The notes: generated from the sequence alone by a model not told the origin. 64,000 nt of DNA from Taxillus chinensis (GCA_023512835.1 CM042090.1:7107843-7171842); one strand, 5' to 3'. Shown: positions 1-12,719, numbered from the stretch's first letter. Numbers and translations are program-made.

Positions 1-314
1 CAGACTAAGCGCACCTGATCTAATTGAAGTTCTACATTTTTTTTCTAATTATTTTGAAGAAAAACAATATTATTTTGGTATTTTGTGTAGAAAAAAATAA
101 AATATATAAGAAATAATCTTTAATATTAATAATATTAGTAATTATACTTATTATAAAAAGTTTTATACATTTTTTGACAAAGCCTGTGCTTTGGGTGCAT
201 ATGTGCTTTTTAACTACTATGATTTGGTTGAAACTTACCCGTAATATTCGTGTAATATAAATCATTAATTTGATGAATTTAGTTGTAAAAAATTTGAAAG
301 TGAAACAGCTATAC

Positions 315-3300
315 CTTTGAGAACTTTGATGATAAAACACTGTTCACAATATCATCCACATGTGCATTTTCCAAGTAGACATTGCTTTGAGAATTATCCC
401 ATTGATCCTCCATACCAGATGAAAGATACGAAATAGATGGATCTGTAGACAGGGGGATTAAGATTCTGGTCACAAATATTATCTATGAGTGTAAACACAA
501 ATTCCAATCTGCAACGTATTTTTGATGGTAGGAGAGCTGACACGTAAATTTCCCTGCGACCCAAAATAAGGCAGCAATTTTGATTGAAAAACGAAAGTGT
601 ATTTGCCTCACTACTTTCTTTTCTCCAACCTCATTATTGGAGGAAAACGTGGAAACGACTGGATCATGTGGGTATGGCTGCCAAACATTTTAATTTTGAA
701 AAACAAAACTAAAAGTGTGATTTTTTTTGTGGCCAGCGTCCAAAGCAGCTCTATATTGTCCATATTTAATAATATATAATGTAAAATATCTTGGTGTAAG
801 TAGTATTTGATGAAAATATAAAGACATCAACCACATGTACAGTACAATTTACCTATGTGTATGAAGACCTCAGATACTTCTCGATGTGAAGCATGGATTT
901 GTTTACGAACAGTTTCACCAATATCATGTGCAGCACTAACACTCGAAAAGGGATCAACCTGCAGTAGAGTTGAAATAACTCTGACATGATGGATGATCGA
1001 AGAGTCAATCACATACATTGCTGCAGATCAAATAAGCAAGATATAGAACATAATCAGCAGGACCTACCTCAATATGTACATCAAGATAAAGTGATGAACC
1101 AGCCCTCCTACCCCTGAGGTGGTGGCATCCCTATAGGCAATTGAATAGAAAATCCTTTTAAAAAAGGTTAGCAATTTAAAAGCAATCAACAAATAAATTT
1201 TATAATCAAAGGTCATGGGGTGATGCAGGTGACAATGCATACTATAACTAGCAGTGTGGAACCTACCATAAAATCAATCAACAATACCAATCAAACCTCA
1301 TTAGATTCATACTTGACAAATAGCAAATAAGAACAAATAACAAGCACATTGAACTGCAGAAAATGCTGTAGCTTAACTTTTTTTTTTTCTCAACAAATTT
1401 CTTAATTAAAAGCCCAGGTAGTATTCAAAAGCAGTACATTATTAATTAATGTAAACAGAATTAACATGGCAATTGATGCTTAAATTCCTCGGAAAGCCCT
1501 CAGAATAATTCAGAAATGTCATGGATGCAGTATGTAAACTATTCAAATATATGACTTACCTTGACTCTCTCAACTAGGACTATTGTTTGTTTAATCGGAT
1601 CTAAACATTCCAATGGGACTGCAGCGTCCACCAACTCCATGACACTGAAAAATTATAACATTAAAAATTTTAATACAGATACCAATTTTCACTTATGACT
1701 TGTTTTTTCCAAAGTCGCAATACAAGTTATTTCAACAGAAAATACTTCAGCAACTTTGGTAAACACACCCAACTTTGGTACATTCTTTCAATGCATTTTT
1801 AGCCAGAAAGGGTAAACAAAAGAAGAAACGGGAAAATTATTCCAATTTCCAAGTGAGAACATAAATGCTTTCAGCAAATGATCTAGATTAAGCAAAATGT
1901 GGTGCAGGTACTTAATAAACACGCACACATACTAGATTACCTCTGGTACCCAGTTTCTAGTCCAACTTTTAGGATCATGCCTGAAACAAGGAGTCCAGCT
2001 AGAGGATCTAAAAATTTTACACCCAGAATAGAGCCTCCTACAATCCAGATGAAAGACATCATCATCTGTAACCGCTCAAATGGTGAACAGTACAGGTGGA
2101 AGACTGCAATCTTAAATAATTGGGAAATGGAGCTACAACAAAAAAGGATCTTCTGAGAGTGCTCAAGACATTGTAAACATTTGTCTATATATATCCAATG
2201 CTTGAGAACATTGACAAGGCTATAAGAAGTAATGGATGGGCAAACTAAACCAATTCCACGGAAGGATGGGACAACACTCCTTGTAGTTTCTCTTCCACAA
2301 ATATAACTGCTCTGTTCATAGGGATTGGGCCAATTAAGTTTCAGTTCCTTTTGCACCCATTATAAAGACATTCAAACTATTACAGTACAGTGAAACAAAT
2401 TGGAATAAACTTTTAAACAGAAAAGGAAAAAAGGGAAATCACCAGAAATTTATTCTAAACAAAGGCAATTCATCCAGATCTTGACAGTGTTAGAGTAGCA
2501 ATTCCAATGATGATAGTTCCTTATATGCATTCTTAGATTATAATTAGACAAAAATTTTAATCAACATAATTAGACAATATATTAAATTATATGAAAAGAC
2601 GCTCTCCACAAAATGTAGAGAGCCAGTGCTCTTAATAGTTCTTACAGTAGCTAATCCTTTTGTCGGGCGTATGTTAGACTGTTGCTGCCTTCTCTGCAGG
2701 AGTATCTGTGACATCTTCAGAAGTTATAGAATTTTGAACTATGGAGATTTAATCTACTGCAACTTTTTCGGTCAGTCCCCATGCAGGGATTTATTTATCT
2801 TTGAAAAGATGAAATGGATGAAACAGGAAAAGGAAATGCCGACATTTTGGCATTTTAAAAGATTATTTCCAGCCTCAAGTGCTCATCCACACGTGCAACT
2901 CACATCTGGTGAAAATCAATCTAATGAAATGTAACATATGCGACCATTTGAAAATGGGAGGGCATTTAAGCAGTGACATTCAAAGTGTAGGGAGATTCGC
3001 CGCAACTTGTGTAAACCTCAATGAGATGAAATGGATTGGTCCCTTTTAATTTTGCATCGCATTAATCAAACATAGATTTTATAAATTCTTATCTTCCACC
3101 AACTGAATTTCTTTATACTACTACTACTAATAATAATATTAATAATAATAATAACAACAATGATAAAGTCTACCCGGATTTGTGATCGGCAAAAGTAGAA
3201 GCACGCAAGCAGCTCTTATGCTTCTGCAACTTATTTGAGGTTCATATTTAAATAAAAATACCATTTTCTCACATCCCTCAATCTAAGCACTTCAACAAGC

Positions 3301-5105
3301 CTTACTCCATAGGATTAAAATTTTGTAAAAGTGAATAATCATGAATCGTGGCCCATTATTTATATTTAAATTTATCCAAAATTTTCTTCATTTATGAAGG
3401 AAAGGCTCTTACCAACCCCAATGAGGGCAACTACCGAGGAAATAGCATCTGCACGATGATGCCATGCATTTGCTTTCATCAGTCCACTGCCCACCCTTTC
3501 CCCAGCCCTTTTTGTTATCCAGTATAGCCTATAATAATAATTACAAAAAATGAATTGTGCCATAAAAAAAAAAGGAAAAACAAAGAAATATAAGGGGAGA
3601 ACAGATTTCAAATATATCAAGTCTTACTATTAACTTTTGTTCCATCCCTAAAGAAAATCTAATTACCAGCATATTATATATCTCAATTCTCAAGTCTAAA
3701 CACACTTTAGGAGCAATAGAAATCTGTATAACTATTCAAGCAAACATGGTTTAGTTTACCCTTCCTTGGTTAAGATAGATACAACTGTCATATTTAAAGC
3801 TAGGACAGGGTGCTTCATATCTATTCCATGGTGATGCCCAACATGATGATGGCTACGGTCATAATCAAGTGTACATAACGACTGATTAACTGCATCAGGA
3901 GTAGCTGACAATAATACCTGCACGTCAATTTACACAGTTTAAACAATATCCAAAATGGTTTAGCTCCGACAGTTTGTTACTGTTTGAGCAAGCATTAGCA
4001 ATATACAGTTCACAGTTCACACTCATCTAGACTGTGGGAAAAAAAAGAGGAGCAAGAAAAGGGCATACCATCAAAAGATCCAAAGTGTGCCAAGCAATTC
4101 CCCCAGCTGTTACCAGCAGCATACTAGATACTCCAAGGGCTCCTAGAGTCTCAAATTTACCATGCCCTGAAAGATCAGGGGTCAATAGAAAGACTACAAA
4201 TACTTTCCATGATATAGGAGACAAAGGCGTGATCATATATACAGGCACGAGTCAAAAAAGACTGACCATAGGGATGTTCTTTGTCTTTAGGAGCCCTTGC
4301 AACTCTATATGACACTAAAGCAATGCCACTAAGGACCTGCAATGTGAAACAAACATTTCAAATGACATCACAAATTATAAAATATAATCATTCATTCATT
4401 TATTTATTAATTATCTTCTTAGTCCACATTCATATAAGTATAACCTACGATCTCAAAAAAAAAAAAAACTGTTTTTAAAACTTGTTTTCTGTGTTTGAAT
4501 ACAGAAAACAACGTACAATTATTGTTTGGAGGTTGTTTACATTTTTCGTTTTTTTAAAAAACAAGTGATACTTATAGAAAAACTTAAAACATATCTATGT
4601 TATTTTCACTTGTTTTCTTTTATCTCCTCCTCCCGACCGCCGTCCTCGAGAGTCGAGACAGCTAGCTTCTAAAAATAAACACAACTTTTAGGCGACCGCT
4701 AGCTTTTAAAAACTAGAGAACAAATAGACAAAGTTCGATTACCACATCGGACACGGAATGGACAGCGTCGGCGATTATGGCGGTGCTACCGGAGAGATAA
4801 CCAGTGACGCCCTTTCCGGCAGCCAAGCCTATGTCAGCGGCGAGGCCGATCAGGAAAATCTTCTCCCCCTCTTTTCCGGTAAGGTTGTCGTGGTCGTGGT
4901 CGTGGGGGTGAGAGTGGCCAACGTGCCACCTCTTCGATACCTTAAAATTAGGGTTTTCAGAGGAGACCGAACCAGGGACGTGGAGGTGAAGGACAGCGAC
5001 GACGCCTTGAATCGAGCGACGGAAATGAGGGACGGGGAGAGGGTTTCGGGAGCTGCAATTTAGGGCTTTGGAGATGAGATTCACACCGTGGACTCTGAAC
5101 CTCAT
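315..5105 (-). CDS. MTP6: Metal tolerance protein, MTP6/MTPC1-like cation efflux (CDF) transporter, 3' end beyond window
   Basis: Cation diffusion facilitator of the plant Fe/Zn-CDF group; Arabidopsis MTP6 (MTPC1) acts at mitochondria in Fe/Mn handling. Ten exons with GT/AG borders and consistent phase: 4743-5105, 4267-4336, 4069-4166, 3760-3917, 3413-3528, 1941-2037, 1560-1644, 1068-1130, 853-958, 315-442 (428 codons). The last exon, about 60 residues of C-terminal cytoplasmic domain, lies left of base 1. Residues 1-60 are basic and hydroxylated like a transit peptide. A His-rich stretch is at 61-73 (HVGHSHPHDHDHD). TM2 has HxxxD at H116/D120 (VHSVSD) and TM5 has HxxxD at H253/D257 (WHHRAD), the paired CDF metal site. 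A His-rich loop is at 200-207. The start was chosen as the first ATG giving the family N-terminus. Family assignment is strong; mitochondrial location is inferred from the family. Confidence 0.93.
4445..4640. repeat. MITE-like insertion in intron 1 of the MTP6-like gene
   Basis: Within intron 1 the sequence carries TTTTAAAACTTGTTTTCTG on one side and AAACAAGTGATAC / CACTTGTTTTCTTTT on the other. This is the kind of TTTTC-rich imperfect inverted sequence seen in small plant DNA elements. I cannot define ends or a target duplication, so the class is uncertain. Confidence 0.25.
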
Positions 5106-5330
5106 TTCCTCCGAAATGAGGTTTCGATCCGACCACAGGCGCTGTCGTTTTTTTTTTTTTTTTTTTGTTTCGATGGATCGTTTGGGTTTATGGCGGTCGG
5201 TGGCAGACGCCTTGGTTGAGAACGTAGAAGAAGAAGCGGGGGTCCATGTGAAACGTGTATGGTTCGGATTCGCCTGTAAATATTCTCTGTTGTGTGCCGT
5301 GCTGCAGGGAACTATAACCCGATAAGCTTA
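5106..5330 (-). promoter_or_regulatory. 5' leader / proximal upstream region of the MTP6-like gene
   Basis: Upstream of the start codon at 5105 this short GC-richer stretch separates the gene from AT-rich repeats. It contains a run of about 18 T on the plus strand (5149-5166), which is an A-run in the transcript sense. I see no convincing TATA box and cannot place the transcription start. Confidence 0.3.
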
Positions 5331-5960
5331 TCACTAGGTCCTGATTGTCATGTTGGCATTGACTCAATTTTATAAGCAAACAGTAAAATTTATTTGATAA
5401 ATTTTAAAAAATATTTATAAATATTTTTTAAAAATTTAAGAATTTATAAAATTTCAACACTAAATCTATTTAAAAATTAAAAAATTTAAGTTTAAAATTA
5501 AAAAATTTAAGTTTTTTTCTCTTTTTTTAAACTTTCATAACAATTTTGTTTTTAATTCATCAAATATTTTCTATCTATTTTTATAATCATTTTTAAAATC
5601 ATAGATTACCAAACATTTATTATTTATTTTTAAAATTTATATCACTTTTAACATAGGCATTGTTTGGCATACTAAGATTAATTTGAAAAAAAAATTATTT
5701 CTAAAACTATAGACATAGATTAATTTTTATCATTCATAAATAATTTTAAATTTATCAACATACTGTTTTTAAAATTAATTTTATTTTTAAAAATAATAAC
5801 ATTATAGGAAATGTACTCATAATTTTTAAAACACTCATGACTCACTTATTTTTTTCAGCACTTAAAAAAACAACTTCCATAGTATTACCTAATTACCCAA
5901 CTGAACTCTATTCCTTTAACCTTAACAAAATTACAGTACAAATGCATATACTGCTACAAC

Positions 5961-5991
<31 letters not shown>

Positions 5992-6623
5992 GGAACATTA
6001 ATCACGCGAATTGAGTATGTTGACCAAATAATGCATATTTTATTTGCTTTTCAAAAATATGTGGATTTTAATTTTACATAAAAAATGCCTAATGGTATAA
6101 CCAACACGTTTAGATTTTAAATCCCATGATGCCATATATTTGAATTCTATGATTCAAAAAGATTCTCATGAACATGCTATCAAAAATACATATTATGGAC
6201 TAGGTAGAGGTGGCACTGGTTTTAAAATTTTTATAGGCCTTGTAGTAAAATTGCATTTAAAACTTAGCAAATGTGTTGTATAAGTCTAAAAATGTTTAGC
6301 TTAGCCATTAGGTCTAAAATATGTTTGGACTTTAAGCTACATGAAAAAGAAGAAAAAGACCACTATTTAGGGAAAACAGAAACTCAACAAATAAAAACAA
6401 AAATTGTGCCCTCATTAAAACTACAAAACATGGTGTGATGGTTCACTTTTCACAAACATTCGATGGCATTGTCCATTGGATGACACAATTCTCTGTGATT
6501 TTATAACTAATGGGCTGTCAAAATTCTTGCACCCAACCCTTCATAACCAATAAGTAGCAAAATGTAGCCAGGCACGGAGCATATAAACACCACATGGAGG
6601 GACCATATGCAAAAAACCTTGAG
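5331..6623. other. AT-rich intergenic DNA with an AAT microsatellite
   Basis: No gene seen. The block is very AT-rich with many short TTTAAAAATT-type direct repeats. A trinucleotide AAT array lies at about 5961-5991. Around 5650 the phrase GCATTGTTTGGCATA recalls plant hAT-type MITEs, but no ends could be set. Confidence 0.5.
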
Positions 6624-6631
6624 CATTAGGG

Positions 6632-7014
6632 CAGGACTGGCTCTGAAATTTAGGTGGCCCTATTCAAAATTCAAAAATGAGAACCATATATAGTGAAAGA
6701 TTTGTTTCTATTGAAACTATTCTTTATTTAGTGTTTTTCTTAGATTAAACAAGTAAAAAGGCATAGGCCACTTCAAACTTTACTAAAATAGGAAAGTCGC
6801 CCAATATGTGTTTTAGTTTATGGCCTAAATAACATATTAACATGCAATCTTTGCATTAAAATTCACAAGTGATATTTATTAATAATAGAACATGCTTTTC
6901 CTCATGTGTCAATAGATAAACACATTTTAACCAACATATGTAATGCACACACAAGAAGAGATCACATATACTTCCAAAAGAAAAGGAATAATGCAATATT
7001 AAGTGTTTCCATTC

Positions 7015-7058
<44 letters not shown>

Positions 7059-7799
7059 ATGATATCTAATTTAATGTACCAGCTGCTTAAGAAAATATTG
7101 CATTTTTTGCAATATGTTGTAGTAGGCAGGACTTCTTGGTCATTATATTTATATCGTGTGGGCAAGCCATAAATATCAATATAATTTCCTATTTTTATCT
7201 TCTTATTTGTTCATTGTTTAGTGTCTATGACTGTATTTACTATCAGAACTCCTCACGGTAGAATTGAATTTAATTAATGTTTATCACATGTTGAACACAT
7301 GTGAACAAAAACTCACTTTCCTTTCTTCTTATTCTTCTTTTAAAAGATCTATGAATATGATATATTTAAAATAACAGTTAAACACACATGCAGCATACTC
7401 CGTACCTACGGCAGTTCGTAGTTGCCAAGCATTGATTGATCGATGCATCAAATTATCCAAGCAACGCTACAACAGGAGAGCGAAGAGGGCTGACAGTCAA
7501 CGGCCAAGGGCTTTGCCGGCTTTCTAACTTGCCAGAGGTGTAAGGGAGATTAGGAGAGGGATAGTTTGGGACAACCGAACATAGATACTGAGAGCCTGGT
7601 TGCCTGAGATGACCAATGCAGTGATGTTAAGTGTAGCAGTGCCAGTGAATCAACCATAGAGAGGGACAACACGTTTAATTTTTTTGTTAACTTGATTTTT
7701 TGTTTAATTTTTTACATTAAAACATTTTTTTTGGAGGCCCCCAAAAATTAGAGGCCTCAATTCCCGCCCTTAGGTTGTAAAAGCCCAGGGCCGGCCCTG
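6632..7799. mobile_element. Non-autonomous hAT-like DNA transposon (1168 bp)
   Basis: The left end reads CAGGACTGGCTCTGA and the right end, read inward on the minus strand, CAGGGCCGGCCCTGG: imperfect terminal inverted repeats. They are flanked by CATTAGGG (6624-6631) and CATAAGGG (7800-7807), an 8-bp target duplication with one mismatch. An 8-bp duplication plus CAGGGCCGGC-type ends fits the hAT superfamily. The interior has no transposase coding and contains a CA/TA microsatellite, so it would depend on another element for movement. The superfamily is inferred from ends and duplication only. Confidence 0.75.
7014..7058. repeat. Compound (CA)n(TA)n microsatellite
   Basis: About 11 CA units pass directly into about 9 TA units, inside the hAT-like element. 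The resulting short open frames on both strands are repeat artefacts. Confidence 0.9.
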
Positions 7800-7807
7800 C
7801 ATAAGGG

Positions 7808-9138
7808 AATGTCATACCACATAAACAGGCAATGAGTACATTTAAGCTGTAAACACCACAACAAAATATAGAGTAAAAAATTGTAAAAATAAAAGGGTTA
7901 AAAGAGTCATTTTATTTATAGATACAAAACAAATAAAAATATGAATTTCAACTGTTTTTTATTTATAAATAGAAAATGGGCGACGTTTATTTTCTTTTCG
8001 TAAAAATGTTTTAAGATGTACAACTAATGTTCGTATTCTTTTTTGTCACACCGTTCCTTCGTGCCCCATATACCACTATGACTAAGAGAAAACGCTAGAT
8101 AGGACACTAAATTTGCGACATACTACTATACTATCAATTATTATTATTATTACGATTGTGATAATATGTATATGTGTATGCTTTTGGTGTTTTGAAAATC
8201 TGTGACTATTTAGATGTTGAATAGTAAATAATAATTTAATTAATTAATCAAAATTTCATATTTTTGGATGCACATTAGGTGTTCAACGAAATGTATCGAA
8301 ATGTATCAATGAAATTTCTATACAATCTCTTCTTTAATTTGTTTAATTTAATCAATATATATAGCCTAATGTGTAATCCTCTTACATCTCTTCTTTGAAT
8401 TAATTTTTTATAGATGTTTGTAATATATGTTTGTATAATAGTATTCACATCAGGTCTATATTCTTTATTTCTATTTTACGGGATAAATAATACAATATTT
8501 AATATATTTTATTTATCCTTTCACATCTCATTTTTCATTTCTATTTCTATTTTTAAAAATTATATATTTTTATTTTGTATTTGTTATTTTTTTCATCTCT
8601 TCACTTTATTACAACCAATCAAAAGTACACACATATTAATAAATATAAACAAAGCTATTTGAATGATGAATAATAATCCTCTAAATATGAAAATTTTCTC
8701 TCTAATCTTTACTCCTAACTCTATTTTGGAGAATCTGATATAGACTCTTTATATTAAAACTCTAAAAATTATCTCTAAATTATAAGAAAAATACCAATAT
8801 AAAGAACCTGATGTGGTTGCCCTAAAAAATATATATTATAACCCATATATATACATGTTTTTAATAAATATATTTTTAAAAAAACTAATATATTTATAAC
8901 AAATATATACATTGTTATTTTTAATGCATATATATTATATTTCGAACAAATATATTTATTATTTATTTGTTATAATAGATATATACAGATATATACACAC
9001 ACACACACACACAAGTTCTTTTAAGCAAATATAAATATTTAAAACAAATATATATTTTCATGAGTTAAATAATACTAATGTATGGTTTTAATGCACAATA
9101 TGGTACTCTTATTAGTCATGTCTTATTGTTGAAACACA
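7808..9138. other. AT-rich intergenic DNA, no gene
   Basis: No coding signal. TA-rich tracts lie around 8815-9000 and a CA microsatellite at about 8996-9012. Near 8660-8815 a passage ending in AACCTGATGTGGTTGCCCT resembles the edge of a small repeat, but I cannot pair it with a second end. Confidence 0.45.
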
Positions 9139-11075
9139 ATGAAAGTTGTGAATTGTTATTGTTATTGCAAGAGGTTAGTCATATTTGTTAGGAAAGTTTT
9201 GTTGATTTTTTTTACAAAATCAATTCAAATGAATAAAAGTTGGATGTTTAAGAGTATGATGACAATTGCATTTGAAGAATGGGTTAATTATTTATTGAGT
9301 CAAGTTGTTGTTCATGACGGTGTTGGTAATCAAATTTATTGTCCATATCCAAAATATAGTAATAAGACATCGTATGTGTTAGTAATCAAATTTACAATAG
9401 CTTTAACACTAATTATCAAAGATGGATTTCACACGGGGAGAGTTCTTTGAGTTCGATAATGAAAATTTTGGAAGTAAATAGCATAAGAGTTCCTCTACAT
9501 ATGCAAAAAGATGATGATATAGACGATATCTTTGATATGATGCAAGATGGGGAAGAAGAGTTTGTTACTGCAAAGAAAATTGTTGTTCTATTTATGGTGT
9601 TTCAAAGTGGAAATGCAAAAATGAATAAGAACGTAGTGGGTGCAAAGTTCATATGGTATATTCCTCCAATTATGAGATTTAGACAGATGTTTTATAATTT
9701 GGCATGTAACTGGAAGAATCAAGGATGAAGAGCTTCATTATCCGATAGATTAACCCCAATGGAAAACAATTGATTTTTTGTATCTAGAACTTGGGCATGA
9801 CTCTAGAAACTTGCAGCTTGTTTTAGTTTCAAATGGAATGAATCCTCATAGTAATCAAAATACAAGTTATAGCATATGGCATGTTCTTCTCGTTAATTGA
9901 ATTTTGCTACCACACTTATGTATAAAGAGGAAATTTGTTATGTTGACAATGTTAATTTCATATCTAAAACAACCACGAAATGGCATTAATGTTTTCTTAG
10001 CTCCACTTGTAGAATATTCGAAGTTATTATAGGAAGAAGGAGTTGAATGTTTTGATAGTTCAAGAAATGAAAATTTTAAATTGAGAGCTATGCTATTGTG
10101 GACCATAATTAACTTTCTCATGTACAAAAACTTGTTTGGATATTCTACTAAGGGTTATAAAGCATGTCCAATATGCAAGAATAATACTTACTCTAAGAGG
10201 TTGAAGCACAGGAAGAAGATTTGTTTCATAGGTCACAAACTATTTTTGCCACAAGTACATCAATTTCATAGACAAAAGAAGAATTTCAATGAGCATTAAC
10301 AAGAATGCAGGTACTAGGATTAGTTTTTAACTTACATGTTGAGTTTCGTAAAGGGAAAAGAAACATCTCAGTTGATGGTGCATTAAAAAACAATCTTCTT
10401 TGACTTATAGTACTGGAAAGACATATATGTGCATCACAATCTTGAGATGACGACAATCGAGAAAAATGCTTACTAAAATCTAATAAGCCCATTACTTAAC
10501 ATTCTTGGGAAGACAAAAGGTGGGAAAAAAACTAAATTAGACATAACAGAAATGGGGATATGAGAGTCTCTTCAACATATATTAGATTTTAACAAATGAA
10601 CTTTCTTATCGCCTGCTTGTTATATTTTATCAAAATCCAAGAAGCAATAGTTTTTCTCAACACTTCAAAAAATTAAAGTTTACATGAGTTACTTTTCAAA
10701 TATCAATAGTTTAGTACAAATGAAAGATTTCAGATCGACAACCCTCAAATCTCATGATTGTTATACTTTAATACAACAGTTATTGTCAGTTGTTATTCAT
10801 GGATTACTACCTAAAAAGGTTTGTAGGATAATTGTGCGATTGTATTACTTCTTTAATGTTATATGTTATAAAGTGATTAACCCTATCAAAGTAGATAAAG
10901 TTCAACAGAAAGTGGTTGTGACATTATGCTTGCTAGAGAAATATTTTCCACCCTCATTTTTTTGTTGTAATGGTGCACTTGATTATTCATTTGCCGAAAG
11001 AAATTAAACTTTGTGGCCCAATTTAGTTAAGGTAGATGTCCTCAATGGAGAGATACATAAAAATATTATAAAGTA
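9139..11075 (+). pseudogene. En/Spm (CACTA) transposon TNP2-type transposase relic
   Basis: Conceptual translation in shifting frames gives, in order: the N-terminal transposase-associated segment with MNKSWM and a CPxxxxSNK remnant of the usual CPCxxCxN motif (about 9230-9370); the Transposase_21 core with SNGMNPHSN, YSIWHVLL, LRAMLLWTIINF, STKGYKACPIC (about 9740-10180); and a DUF4218 segment with LKSHDCYTLIQQLL, GLLPKKV, LEKYFPPSFF (10684-10960), ending in a frameshifted MERYIKIL near 11050. Many stops and frameshifts mean it is dead. The order is that of plant CACTA TNP2 proteins, though the middle has been shortened. No CACTA terminal repeats were identified. Confidence 0.88.
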
Positions 11076-11127
11076 CATTCATATTAGTGAAAGAAAAAAA
11101 TATTTCGGTAAAGGGAAGAGATACACA

Positions 11128-11512
11128 TGTCATAGAGTTAGGGTTTTCACCCATACAACACTTACCCCCCTTGGTGAATGCTCCAAGTAAGCCAAACCAT
11201 CGAGACATATGTAAATTAGTTTTACCCTGCCTTGAGCTTATTAGGAGAACGGCTCCAGTTCTCGACCAATTTGTGTAATGATGGCCAAGTCCCTTCTTCT
11301 TAGCCAAGTCTTCGACTAGCGGCGTGTTTCCCGCATTTAACTGGGTTGGCATGTCTAAACTCCGAAAGGGCTCCATCGATCTCCCGCACAAACGACCGTG
11401 CAGCCTTCTTCGTTCGCATTAGCTACACTTTTTGCCATGTCCCTCCTCAAATAACATGCACCCATGCCACTTGGGAAACACCCACAAGCATCATGCTGTT
11501 CGTGGTGTGACA
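11128..11512 (-). mobile_element. TRIM-type LTR (3' LTR, minus orientation, 385 bp)
   Basis: Read on the minus strand it starts TGTCACACC and ends CTATGACA. It is preceded by a polypurine tract (complement of TTCTCTCCCACTT, 11513-11525). It is homologous in inverted orientation to the LTR at 12063-12447, which has exactly the same length. The internal region on its upper side is only about 250 bp, as in terminal-repeat retrotransposons in miniature. Confidence 0.75.
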
Positions 11513-11778
11513 TTCTCTCCCACTTGATTGTCGCAACCTTTATTGCATCAAGCTGAGTTCGGATGAATTGAGATCATCCGATGCGCTCTTTATGACTCTA
11601 AAGTACTCCACCCTGGCACGTCAGCTAGCAACTTGGTGGACGCAATGTGTGCAAGACCTTCACCTGGTTGAACCCCATCTCTTAGGGGCTCCCTCCCTGT
11701 TCGGGTAATGGGGACCACGCATGTCGGAGTACTCAGCAAGCTTTCTGGATATGAGCTGCAATTGCTCTATTACCACTT
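11513..11778 (-). mobile_element. TRIM internal region with primer binding site
   Basis: The region is non-coding. On the minus strand TGGTAATAGAGC (complement of 11764-11775) follows the end of an LTR copy by 3 bases and resembles the initiator-methionine tRNA binding site TGGTATCAGAGC. The polypurine tract lies at the other end. Total internal length is about 265 bp. Confidence 0.65.
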
Positions 11779-11993
11779 TGTCATAGGGTCAGGATTTTCA
11801 CATGTGCGACACTTGGTCACCCTAGTGGATACTCCAAGTAGGCCAAACCGTAGGGCCACATGTAGACTAGTTTCGCCCTGCCTTGGGCTCATCAAGAGAA
11901 TATCACCAATTCTCAACCAATTTGTGTAAGGATGGCCAAGTCCCCTATTCTTTATCAAGTCCTCGACTAGAGGCGTGCTCCCCGCATTTAATC
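11779..11993 (-). mobile_element. Truncated TRIM LTR (3' part of 5' LTR, minus orientation)
   Basis: Homologous to the distal half of the two 385-bp LTRs, ending TGACA just before the primer binding site. It breaks off near 11993, where plus-oriented internal sequence of the same family begins. Confidence 0.65.
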
Positions 11994-12447
11994 GGATGAT
12001 CTTAGTTCCTCCGAACTCAGTTTGATGCAATGTGGGCATTGCGATAATCAAGTGAGGGAGGATGTCACGCTCCGAACAGCATAATGCTAGAGGGCGTCTC
12101 TAAAGTGGCACAAGTGCGTGTTACTTGAGGAGGGGCAAGGTGAAAAGTATAGCAAGTGCGGACGGGAAAGGATCCATGGTAGTTCGTGCGAGAGATCGAT
12201 GGAGCCCTTTCAGAGTTCAAACATGCTGAGTCGGTTAAATGTTGGGAGCACGCCGCTAGTCGAGGACTTGACGAAAAAGAGGAGACTTGGTCATCCTTAC
12301 ACAAACTGGTTGAGAATTGGAGTCGTTCTCCTAATGAGCCCAAGATAGGGCAAAACCAGTCTACATATGCCCTGACGATTTAGCTTACTTGGAGCATCCA
12401 CTAGGGTAATCAAGTGCCACATGAGTGAAAGTTTGGACCTTGTGATA
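11994..12447 (+). mobile_element. Plus-oriented TRIM 3' end: internal tail, polypurine tract and 385-bp LTR
   Basis: 11994-12062 is homologous to the internal tail found on the minus strand near 11513-11590 and ends in a purine-rich tract (AAGTGAGGGAGGA). The LTR runs 12063-12447, starting TGTCACGCTCC and ending TGTGATA. It is an inverted partner of the 11128-11512 LTR. Confidence 0.7.
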
Positions 12448-12719
12448 CATAACTCACATAAAACACCATTTTCTTTGTTGCACACTCTCTTATTTTTAAT
12501 TCTCACTCCACACTCTTTATAAAATAATATAAAGCTCTTAATATAAACTATGACTTCTTAAAATGGATACAAAAACAAAAATTCAGCATGTAAAAACAAA
12601 TTCTACACACATAGTAGCAATCAAAACCATACGAAGAAAAGTTTAAAATTCCAAAGATTTTGAACTTTCAAAATCACTCACTAATCACCCTTTAAAAAAC
12701 CATTAATTAAGAATTTAAC
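12448..12719. other. AT-rich spacer, nothing recognised
   Basis: Short AT-rich stretch between the TRIM LTR and copia coding debris; no motif seen. Confidence 0.4.

Noticed and set aside
1..314. Search for the terminal exon of the MTP6-like gene
   Set aside because: No minus-strand segment matching the expected C-terminal domain; the region reads as intron, so the last exon must be left of the window.
4758..5063. 101-residue plus-strand frame
   Set aside because: Antisense shadow of exon 1 of the MTP6-like gene.
6906..7172. Opposed small frames across the CA/TA microsatellite
   Set aside because: Repeat artefact within the hAT-like element.
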